From positions 62,001-126,000 of the forward strand of contig BGZK01000293.1 of NCBI GenBank assembly GCA_005406025.1: a stretch of DNA of 64,000 nt, written 5' to 3'. This DNA comes from Eumeta japonica. Lineage: Eukaryota > Arthropoda > Insecta > Lepidoptera > Psychidae. Below the pieces are notes generated by a model that was given only the letters and a program-made list of their open reading frames with translations, ran no database searches and had not been told where the DNA came from. This document shows, piece by piece, positions 56,210 to 64,000 of this stretch (its first letter is position 1; the number at the start of each line of letters is the position of its first letter). Both the position numbers and the translations under genes were made by a program.

Positions 56210-56429
56210 AATGGTGCCTTCGGACTCCGTGAACGATGCTCACCCCGCCGCATCCTATTCGCTCGCAGGCGATGTCGGGCCCAAGACTAAGGCCTACGAA
56301 CTACACGAGGCCTTGCTTAAAATCTTAGAGAAAACCAATTTAAGTATATCTAAGTGCGAACTCAACAAGTTACTCATAGAACACACTTACAAGGGCGTCG
56401 ATTTGAAATACGTTATTTCTCAATCGTGA
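56210..56429 (+). CDS. 72-residue ORF / terminal exon, product unknown
   Basis: TTTCATTTCAG at 56199-56209 is a good splice acceptor, and the ATG follows one base later at 56211. The frame reads MVPSDSVNDAHPAASYSLAG ... GPKTKAYELHEALLKILEKT, then CELNKLLIEHTYKGVDLKYV and stop. The codons are GC-rich in a very AT-rich setting, a strong sign of selection. It is hydrophilic, with a Pro/Ser-rich start and a C-terminal part that looks helical; no signal peptide or membrane segment. An in-frame stop at 56196 means translation either starts at 56211 or enters by splicing at 56210. In that frame an upstream exon must contribute two bases, while the 43.3 kb exon contributes one, so they cannot join directly. 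Possible poly(A) signal AATAAA at 56782. I do not recognise the family. It is convergent with the 57.5 kb gene. Confidence 0.55.
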
Positions 56430-56679
56430 ATATTATATGTTTTAGTGTTGTCGATAATCAACAAAATACTATAAGTATATTATCTATTGTAACTTCAAGG
56501 ATGTATACCAAATGTAATGCTAGTCATGATATCCAATGTAATTACGTAATTTATATTGTTTTAGTCATTTGTGATTGTGACATGATATTGTGTGGATATC
56601 AATATTAATATTAAAATTATGATAGTTTCGACATAATTTTGTTTTGAATTTTTTTCCCTTATTTAATCCATAAATTGCG

Positions 56680-57010
56680 TCACACGTTGAGGGGTAGGAA
56701 GGCGGTCAACAAAGGGTGAATCGTGTGACTAGGAGGGGACGACTCATAAGCTTCGTGATGTCACATATATAAATCTAAAGTAATAAAACTCTTGACGTCA
56801 ATTCTAATCAAAAAACTAAAATGTTTGATTTATTGTCGATTCTATAAAAAAGATTTTTAATTGAGGTATATAAACAAATTTGAGACTGCTGTTTTAATTT
56901 AATAATTTTTAATTTTAAAATTTCTAAATGATTACGTCACACTTCCGAGATGCAAAATTCATGAATTTTCAGATTTGTGCGACATAAGTTATGGATGGCC
57001 TTTCATTGAG
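56680..57010. repeat. Dispersed repeat ending 'TTATGGATGGCC', copy 2
   Basis: The left side has GCGTCACACGTTGAGGGGTA ... GTGACTAGGAGGGG; the right side has ATTACGTCACACTTCCGAGA ... GACATAAGTTATGGATGGCC. Compare 30560-30780. It lies between the two convergent genes. Confidence 0.45.
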
Positions 57011-57098
57011 TGTTTTCAGAAAGACCATCGGTCTGCTAACAAAATGAGGTATGAAGTGTTTTGAAAGGTGAATAAAATAAAATAAAATAAGAATTTAC

Positions 57099-57104
57099 TT
57101 TTAT
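57099..57104 (-). terminator. Poly(A) signal AATAAA for the 57.5 kb gene
   Basis: TTTATT on the plus strand (AATAAA on the minus) lies about 435 nt beyond the stop codon at 57540. This gives a plausible 3'UTR. An adjacent (AATAA)4 microsatellite at 57071-57090 makes chance possible. Confidence 0.35.
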
Positions 57105-57539
57105 TTTCTTTACATATCTTAGCTTATAATTTTTTTCTTAACTAAAGACTAGAATACTGACTAGAATATAATGTTGACAAATTTTAATAAAAGTGGCCGT
57201 AGAAAAAATGTACAACATTCTGTGTTGTTTTACTGTCTTAATATGGCTACCTACACTCTTTCTTATTTCCATAAAGCAATAGATTTTTATGTAATTTGTT
57301 ATTTGCCATTCTGTCACATGTATTGAATTTTAAGTTAACGATATCTGTACGATATTGAAAAACAACATAATGCGTTTACCTCAAGTAAAAGAAACATTGA
57401 TAAATATAAAAAAAAATCACTCGGCCATACGTCATACTCTTGGAACAAACATCGAAGTGATTAAAAATAGAACATCTTCACAGTAAAATGATACATATAC
57501 GAAGAGCACACGATCTAAAATTCACTGAACGTGATGCGA

Positions 57540-57905
57540 TCACACCGAACCTATTTCGCTGATTTGGTTCGCGAAACGGGAACGGAGGCGGGCGATCAGC
57601 GGGCTCTCGTCGGGGACGCCGCGCCCGTGCAGGAACCTCAGGGTCTCGTGGGCGCACACCAGAAAACCCAAGTGTTCGGGTTCCAATCCGTCGGCCAACT
57701 CCAGGATGGAATCTTCGCTTCGGTCGCAGTCCGCTCGCTGGTCACCGGCCGTGACCTGATTAAGATCGCAGCGGTCAGAGTCCCCGCTTATTCGTTTCGA
57801 CCGCTTCTCCGACGGACTCAAAGTTACGGGTTCGCTGTTGGAGCGCTTGCGCATCTTCGGTTTCGACTTGTCGCCTTTGACGAATCCCTTTTCGTGCATG
57901 TTCAT
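57540..57905 (-). CDS. Orange-domain protein without bHLH (Hairy/E(spl)/Hey-like)
   Basis: 121 codons, clearly GC-rich against AT-rich flanks. The N-terminal half is basic and Ser-rich, with possible nuclear localisation clusters (KPKMRKR at 15-21, EKRSKR at 33-38). Residues 70-115 read LADGLEPEHLGFLVCAHETL then RFLHGRGVPDESPLIARLRS. The pattern LGF-x2-C-x2-E-x2-RFL ... PL-x2-RL matches the Orange domain of Hey and HES repressors, which in that family sits after the bHLH and helps choose dimer partners. No bHLH and no C-terminal WRPW are present. The frame is open for 28 codons upstream of the ATG to a TAA, and a CTAAC branch-point-like word before an AAG in that stretch would allow an upstream exon. 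Likely nuclear. It may act as an Orange-only partner or inhibitor of HES-type repressors, or be the last exon of a longer bHLH-Orange gene. Identification is by eye. Confidence 0.65.
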   Translation of the reverse strand: MNMHEKGFVKGDKSKPKMRKRSNSEPVTLSPSEKRSKRISGDSDRCDLNQVTAGDQRADCDRSEDSILELADGLEPEHLGFLVCAHETLRFLHGRGVPDESPLIARLRSRFANQISEIGSV

Positions 57906-58440
57906 CGTCGGGGGATAAATGATAGACTGGCGTACGGCGATAGGTGCGACGTGGGGTTGCGTTATTTTTTTATTTCCGTTCCTCTCTTATTTTAAATGTT
58001 AGAAAGGGAGAGCGCTAGCCCATCTGCCCCTGAACAGCTGGTTTGGCAGCTGCGTCACGGGCATTGTGAGCTATAAAATTCATTTAGGGTGGCGAATAGG
58101 GTTGTAACCAGTTTATTAAAGAAGAAAAATAGCGAAATATTAAATATAGTAGGATGTGGAGCTGAAAACTACTTATTCCGTGGACAATTTCAAACATAAA
58201 TTTTTAACAAATCATAATGGGAATTACTATATGATGTTTTGTTTTTTGTTTCTATTTTTAGTAGTCGTTTCTTTTTAATATGTTAGTAGCGAATCCTGTG
58301 CAAAGAATGTTCGCAAATATTTTATTAACTTTCAAACATAAAAAATGTTTTATTTTAAAGTTCCACAGAAATAATTAAGTCATACACAGAGACAATTAAG
58401 TCAGAGGACTGAAACAGATGACGCTATTAAAATTTAAGGA
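57906..58440. other. Upstream region of the Orange-domain gene
   Basis: It contains a CAGCTG E-box (58034-58039) and, on the minus strand, TTTTATAGCTC near 58075, which could be a weak TATA box. No other gene. Confidence 0.3.
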
Positions 58441-58710
58441 TGAGGACAAATTACTGACAACACTAACGTAACGGAACGCACAGACAACGTGGACAGAGAG
58501 AGGATGTGGAGAGATACCCAAAATGGGATACCAGCTGGAGAGCAGCTGCGAGGCTGCGAGGTGTCTTTAGGCTCAGGTGCCACATGTCCCGAGATGAGAA
58601 CACGTCACAGTACCGTTAGCACCTGTGTTGACACAGCAACACATGCGAACAGAGTGACGCAGAAGAAGCGTTGTGGTCGCGAAGCTTGTGCGAATCATCC
58701 ATGAAAGTGG
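58441..58710. other. GC-rich segment, possible exon or repeat
   Basis: The segment is compositionally unlike its flanks. A 71-codon plus-strand frame (58489-58704, MDRERMWRDTQNGIPAGEQL and on) crosses it. I recognise no domain. It may be a 5' exon of the minus-strand gene, a fragment of a retroelement or an unrelated exon. Confidence 0.25.
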
Positions 58711-59880
58711 TTTGAAAAACGTTTTAAACTAGTTGTATATTTCAAACAGCAAACACAAGTAAATAAATATTACGTATAAAATTTATTCATAAGTGTGCGT
58801 AGATGTCGAAATGCATATAAATCAAGATTTATATCAAAAGGTAAAAAGACGTAGTGCTCGTTTTAGAGTTCTGCGATATAATTTAGAAAACGGGTTATTC
58901 ACATCTCTCCGTCCATTTTTCATTTGTTAATGAAAATATATTCAGTTCTTGTAATTTTTCTTGTCGCTTCTTCTAAAAAGGCGATCATCAAAAAAAAAGT
59001 ATAAAAAATGTCAGTGCTGTCACGTACAAACAAGTAATTCTACTCAGATAAATACTATAAAATAATCGGTTGTAATATAATAAATTTACTAGTCACAAGA
59101 CTGCAAACAACTAATAAGGATTATTTTAAAGTAAGTGGTTTTTAGATTATAAATAATTATTAATGTCTTTGAATTTACATTTAAAGCAATGAAAAATGTT
59201 TATTTATGATTATACAATCATAAAGACATATACAAAAAAAAAAAGCATTTTCTACCAGGCGATTGACGATACTGGTTTGTTATGATGGAAAATTAATAAA
59301 ATGAAAGTGTATTTTATGTATCCATTTCACTAAAATGAAATATTTTCTTTCAATGCTTTTAACATAAACATTAACAAAAATAAATGTGTTGCATGGTTTT
59401 TTTTCCAGGAGTAATACGTAGTAACGAATCCTTAACAAATCTTATTAACATTTGAAAATAATTTGTTTTACTTTCGAAATACAAAGAAACTATTAAACCA
59501 TATCAGTTGATTTAAACATTTGTGATATCATTGTTAACGAAGTTTATCTTGGATTATTTATCAATAACTACCTACCTTTAAATTTGTTTATAAAAAGTTT
59601 ATATGTTTCCTCTTAATCTCTCTATCCTTTATCTTATATTTATTTAAGTCTATATAAGTTTATATAAGTATATACTATTTACATAAGTCTATACTCAAAA
59701 TCTACAGCTTTTCTTTTTTATTTGATGTTTATATTTTTAGTTCAATATCAAGACGATCAACAATTCTTTTCTTTTCACACTGAACTAGTATTTCTTTTTG
59801 TGTAAAAGAACTAAATCGACTGCGAAGTGAAACATTCTCACAATTTTTTTTCGCAATATGGGAGAAATCCTTCTCCATTT
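58711..59880. other. AT-rich stretch, no gene recognised
   Basis: Nothing supported. Local 'ATAAGTCTATA' repeats lie at about 59645-59690. Confidence 0.45.
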
Positions 59881-59889
59881 TCTGTGGAT

Positions 59890-60070
59890 TTCTTGATATT
59901 ACATCACGTGCGAGTCAAATTGTGGGCGAACCTAGCAGCTCCCGCCGGATCTTTCTGGCCGGTCGACGGATTTTAGGCGCAGTATTACTCAGAAATATAC
60001 TTACAGGCGGAAAGTGAAACGTCACTCAAATCAACCACTTACCCGGGCCCACCTCAATCTTGAACGTCCT
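59890..60070 (-). promoter_or_regulatory. GC-rich island with two strong minus-strand splice donors
   Basis: On the minus strand GGTGGGCCCGG is followed by GTAAGTGG (GT at 60042-60041), and TTTCCGCCT is followed by GTAAGTAT (GT at 60004-60003). The island also holds GATCCGGCGGGAGCTGC. It lies about 2.1 kb upstream of the Orange-domain ORF on the same strand, so it may be an upstream, perhaps non-coding, first exon with alternative donors. The reading is inferred from splice consensus and composition only. Confidence 0.3.
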
Positions 60071-60794
60071 TCTATTTTAAACCGGATTCATAGGGAGCAC
60101 TTAATTATTTAACGCGGTGATCAGTTAAGAGCCTCTTAATTGGTAAATGGCATCATTTTCAAATAGACTTCTTTCTCGTTATTTAATGTTAAATTTTATT
60201 AATGTTACAATTTCGTTTTAACGCATTCTATAAATAAACATTATTTTGAAATAGTGATCCTTAATGATAAATATGATCATTCAAGCTGATTTAATGAAAT
60301 TTGAAGATATCTTATTTATGACAATTGTTTAGATTCTCATTTTTATATCAAACTAACATAAAATTGCTAAAAAACTACTTATGGACGGAACGCGTACATT
60401 TAAGGGTTATTCAAATAATAAAGAAAGCTGCTAAGGGATTTTCCAGTACATCATTATTTTGAGACATATAAGTTGACCTTAATTTGAGTCGCCCTTAAAT
60501 TTGAGAATTCGTCAATATAACTTTTAAAATATCGAAATTATGGTTTAAAGGCATGTTCAATAATTAAACATTTTTGAGATTTGAGTGGCATTGAGTATTC
60601 TGCCCTTAGTGTCTGTAACACTGATAAACACTAGAGTTTAATATTAAAAAGTAAGCACACAAATTCTTTATTTTTTTTTCTTATTTCCAGATATCGATCT
60701 AATAAATCGGAGTCCATTTAAAGTATATTGCGTGTACACAAAGAAAGCTCACGAATTAATGATTAAGTAAAATTTTAAAATTATAGTTATACTA
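60071..60794. other. No gene recognised
   Basis: AT-rich DNA without coding signal. Confidence 0.45.
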
Positions 60795-61060
60795 GCTTCA
60801 GCATGCATTTTCACCCGTGTGGATAAAGAATTTAGATGGAGAATTAGGTGTTTATTAAAACTTCAACACTAAACCTGATACGATTCCAATATCTTCTTCT
60901 GTTCCCAATCACTATTTTTTTACTCTCTCTCTCACTCCGCAGTTTTCTTTTCCTCATTCTATCATACTGAATCTATCTCTATTTCCTACCCATTTTCCTC
61001 TCAACCCTCAACTCTTTTGTCCATTTTTCTACCGTTTCAAGCAAGGGAAATAAATAAATA
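60795..61060 (-). repeat. Dispersed repeat beginning 'ACTAGCTTCAGCATG...CACCCG'
   Basis: ACTAGCTTCAGCATGCATTT/TCACCCGTGTGGA is the diverged minus-strand end of the repeat at 36360-36785. The pyrimidine-rich part (CCCATTTTCCTCTCAACCCT) is the complement of that copy's purine-rich part. Confidence 0.5.
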
Positions 61061-61835
61061 TAACAGAATAAATAAAATTAAAAGTAATGATTTTTTAAAT
61101 TGTTTTATAAAAAAAGTATACAGACAAACAAACAGAAGCCTATAATTTATACGACGCTGAGTTTTCATAGTAAATATTCATTTAAGGTGATAACAGACGA
61201 GAAGCCGCGTGATTTTGAGAAAATTAGCGCAACTTCTGATTTAATTTATTCTATTGTGAACAATAATTTAACTGTCGAAAAAAAAATGTTATTTGTTAAA
61301 CTACTATCTAGTTATTGTGATAGATTAATTACAAATCGTTTAAAATATTTGATTAAAAAATAATTGTTTCTTGAGGGACATTTTCGCAAACTTTATTATT
61401 TCGCAAACTATAAGCTTATTATATTTAATTAATTCTGGGATTGCTTAATTCATTTTTATTATATCTTTTATTATACACTGACTATAAAGTCAATAATCAC
61501 TTTTTATGGCTCAATATAATAAATATCAAAATTTAAATAAAAAAGAGGGTGTCTGATCTGCTCATCTGACAGTCTATGGTACCACTGAGATGAATTAAGA
61601 AAGACAGGAAATGTACCCCGCTAAGCCCCTCTTAGTAGCCACGCCCCAAACTGGTTTATTTATTGGGTATATTATACCTTTATAATTGTTACACCATTCT
61701 CCATTAAAAAGATATACAGTAGAGAGATTTAGGTATGAACAGAAAGCGATTCATGTTTTATGCGACGCAGACGGTGTACTCGTATAGTATCAGTAAAACA
61801 ATATTCATAAAAACCAATTTAACCATTGTTTACGA
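61061..61835. other. No gene recognised
   Basis: The 87-codon frame at 61100-61363 is Lys/Ile/Asn-rich as expected of AT-rich non-coding DNA, and no domain is seen. Confidence 0.35.
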
Positions 61836-61839
61836 GAAC

Positions 61840-62005
61840 ACATACAGACCAATAAACAGACAGACAAACAAAAAGTAGCTCATATCCGTTTTCAAAGTTA
61901 AAGCCACCTTCACATCAAATTTCATCAAAATCGCTTCAGCGGCTTAGCCTTGAAAGCGTAAGGGACGGAAGAGTTACTTCCGCCTGTGTACTATCAGTAT
62001 GGATA
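61840..62005 (+). repeat. Dispersed repeat 3' end ('TCAGCGGCTTAGCC ... TCAGTATGGATA')
   Basis: AAATTTCATCAAAATCGCTT/CAGCGGCTTAGCCTTGAAAG and the end ACTATCAGTATGGATATAAT are a well-known 3' segment of lepidopteran repeats (aaatttcatcaaaatcggttcagcggttt...). A (CAGA)n stretch precedes it. Confidence 0.65.
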
Positions 62006-62550
62006 TAATACGTCAACTTCAAGTTCCAAGCTCGAATAGACGAGGAGGTAGATAAATCTGATAGACGAATGTAGATGGATAGGCGTCAGGCTGCCGGTTT
62101 TTATTCATACGGGTTACGCGTCAGGGCGTGTGCTATATTTTTCAGTATCTGGCGTCTCAGTACCGGCACGGAAATGTTAGTCAAAATGACTACCGTTTAA
62201 GATAAACCGTATCTGCTATTTTTTATATATTAAAGAAGTGAAAAAAAGAACAAAAAAGAAAAAAAAATTGGATTACGTTTTATTTTAAAAAAGGAGATGT
62301 TCGGAGGGAAATTATTATATACTGTTTGAAAAGTTGACATACGACAGCTAATTTATTTTAATTATCATGGAATAGATAAAAATGCGTTTAATTATATCTA
62401 AGCATTTGGCAACCGAGCTTGCTCGCCGTATTTCGACTTAGCCGTAGGAATGTAAGTACCTTCGCGCGAAAGAAGTTGTATATGTTAATTTCCAAAAATA
62501 TTCAAATGCAAAACTTACCTATGTATTTCATTTGTGTAGTGCCACCTGAT
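62006..62550. other. No gene recognised
   Basis: AT-rich; a GC-richer spot at 62080-62180 has no identifiable feature. Confidence 0.4.
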
Positions 62551-62553
62551 GTA

Positions 62554-62580
62554 CGTGTGTGTGCGTGTGCGTGTGCGTGT
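62554..62580. repeat. (GTGTGC)n microsatellite
   Basis: Alternating GTGTGC units. Confidence 0.9.
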
Positions 62581-62754
62581 ATTTTTAAACAATGTATACA
62601 ATGAATAACTGCAGTATTTGATAAGACATGATTAAACTTTTCTGTAAATTTGACATTAATTTATTGGGTAGCTTTTGAAAAAACTCAAATATATTATATC
62701 TCCTCGCTATAAAAATTTGAAAGATTCTTGAAAATTGAGAAGTTACTCTTTTTA

Positions 62755-63465
62755 AGATTGAGTTTTTATCAGGTCTATATTTTAGGGTCCTAGGAATGTA
62801 TTTAGACCATGTTCCAAGTGACTTTCGAATGTCTGTATGTATATGTCACTCTTTCTCTCTCCCTCTGTATGTGTGTGTACATGTATCCTCTCATAACTTT
62901 TGAACGGATTGCCTGATAAAATCTCGGTTCGCAGCATCCGAAAGTACGACTTAGACCTTAGCCTTTTGAAAATTTAAATCGATTTGGCAGAGTATATTTT
63001 GAGAAATCTTCAGAACAAAACAAGTGTTTTTCTGGAATTTTTTATTTCATTTTGCTCTTTTCCTCAAAAAACATTTTGTGTAGCAAACCGCACCAAATCT
63101 GTCGGTTCGTTTAAGAGACAACGTGAAAAAAAAAATCGAAATAAAATTATTTATTAAAATAACTCATAAAATTCTCGGACGATTGAATTTGGTACTCGAA
63201 TACCTTTTTGCTTAAAAAAACCGCGTCGAATGCCACAAAATCGGAACAAAATCGATCGACGCGGTAGAAAGAATGTAATTGAACAATTAAATAGCGAATT
63301 TTTAAATAAATGTGGATTTTGGCATCCGAAGGGCTCTAAAAGTATTAAAATATCTTTTTGAGCTCAGAGATCCTAAAAATATAGTTTTATTAAAATTGAT
63401 TTATAGTTAGTATCTTACGTATATAGTTTTGAACGCTTTGAGTTCAAAACTAGCTAGAATTCTCA
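62755..63465. mobile_element. Second copy of the 33.3 kb MITE-like element, diverged
   Basis: It shares the ordered blocks ATAACTTTTGAACGGATTGC, AAACCGCACCAAATCTGTCG, a poly(A)/ATCGAAA block, AAAAAAACCGCGTCGAATGC and a terminal TTTTGAAC...GTTCAAAAC inverted pair (63427-63453). The GT tract of copy 1 is here TATGTGTGTGTACATG. The terminal AACTTCCCGC repeats are eroded, so borders are approximate. Confidence 0.6.
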
Positions 63466-64000
63466 GAGGTCTCCTGCAAAATCAATTGTTTTTAGAATTC
63501 CTGAGCTCAAAAAGCTCATAAAATTATAGATAACTAAATAAATATAACAGCTGAAAGTTATACGGACAGTCTACAATCATTTTTCAGAAGTTTTTCATAA
63601 AATGTTTTTTTAATTATTCCTAAAATATTGAATACATGGACTCCGACATCTAATCATCTCTATTTCTAATAAAAACTGAATTGAATACTGTAAGCTAGAT
63701 TGATATCAATTCGTTTTTGCTTTTTTGGAAATGCAAAAACACCTTTCGTTTACATTGCTGTAAACGAAAAATTTTCATAAAAGTATTATTTAGTTGTAAT
63801 AATTTATAGATTAAAAAAAATGGGTTTAAAAAGATGATCTTGTAAAACATGTTTTTGCTCTTGAAAAGCCGTGTCAAAGTTCACAAGTCTTGTTGCAATC
63901 AATTAATTTAATCAAAATATATCGTTGTCGTAAACTTAAAAACAATTCTGAATAACTTTTGCTTTTCTTGATTTATCGACTTTAAAATCTAAACACTTTT
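63466..64000. other. No gene recognised
   Basis: AT-rich to the window end; a small inverted pair CGTTTAC/GTAAACG lies at about 63748-63769. Confidence 0.45.

Noticed and set aside
43462..56429. Direct splice of the 43.3 kb first exon (ATGG) to the 56.2 kb exon
   Set aside because: The join gives ATG GAA TGG TGC and then a stop after a few codons; the phases do not match, so unseen exons or separate genes are needed.
56354..56608. 84-codon plus-strand ORF
   Set aside because: Different frame over the end of the 72-codon ORF and its AT-rich 3' flank.
57531..57995. 154-codon plus-strand ORF
   Set aside because: Antisense to the Orange-domain ORF, open only because of its GC-rich codons; its translation has no domain.
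1..64000. CRISPR array, bacterial operons, ribosomal RNA genes
   Set aside because: No regularly spaced identical repeats, no Shine-Dalgarno-led gene rows and no rRNA-like conserved sequence were seen; the window is eukaryotic.

Overview
The window looks like nuclear DNA of a lepidopteran insect (moth or butterfly). It is strongly AT-rich by eye, has no dense operon-like coding, and carries eukaryotic splice signals. It is full of dispersed repeats of kinds I know from Lepidoptera: elements bounded by a 'CCAAGTGCG...' end and a 'TACGGAACCCT' end, 'GCGGGCAAAGCCGCGGGC' ends, mariner relics, and RTE-like and Jockey-like LINEs. The species cannot be fixed from the sequence alone.

Protein-coding content is sparse. 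The best gene is a 121-codon minus-strand ORF at 57540-57905. Its C-terminal half reads like the Orange domain of Hairy/E(spl)/Hey repressors, but no bHLH domain precedes it. Facing it at 56210-56429 (+) is a 72-codon ORF that starts one base after a good splice acceptor; I do not recognise the product. Two CpG-richer stretches end in an ATG followed at once by a strong splice donor: 43130-43465 on the plus strand and 7113-7216 on the minus strand. They look like first exons (5'UTR plus initiator Met) of genes whose other exons lie far away. Most of the window is therefore probably intron or intergenic DNA. Weaker gene candidates are a short initiator exon at 1993-2013 (+), an unassigned ORF at 36011-36270 (+), and a single-pass membrane micropeptide ORF at 40905-41129 (-).

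Layout. 1-8.9 kb: a hairpin, possible exons, one palindromic foldback element and the 7.1 kb first exon. 8.95-9.46 kb: mariner relic. 10-18 kb: non-autonomous repeats, hairpins and a (TA)n tract. 18.8-20.6 kb: a broken RTE-like LINE split by a TA/GT microsatellite. 21.4 kb: a TATA/initiator pair. 24.8-27.2 kb: a LINE fragment, a possible Harbinger fragment and a mariner relic. 27.9-36.8 kb: repeats, an LTR-like module, a truncated Jockey tail and a 280-bp foldback. 36.8-43 kb: mostly featureless, with two repeats and the micropeptide ORF. 43.1-45.4 kb: the plus-strand first exon and two repeats. 46.4-49.6 kb: a nearly complete but decayed Jockey-like LINE on the minus strand, with another repeat inserted in it. 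50.4-51.06 kb: an internally deleted mariner, whose antisense strand carries the longest open frame of the window (206 codons, spurious). 51.5-55 kb: repeats. 56.2-60.1 kb: the convergent gene pair, with candidate upstream donor sites for the minus gene near 60.0 kb. 60.8-64 kb: repeats.

All transposon open frames are broken and probably inactive. Family assignments rest on motifs recognised by eye; no database search was run.
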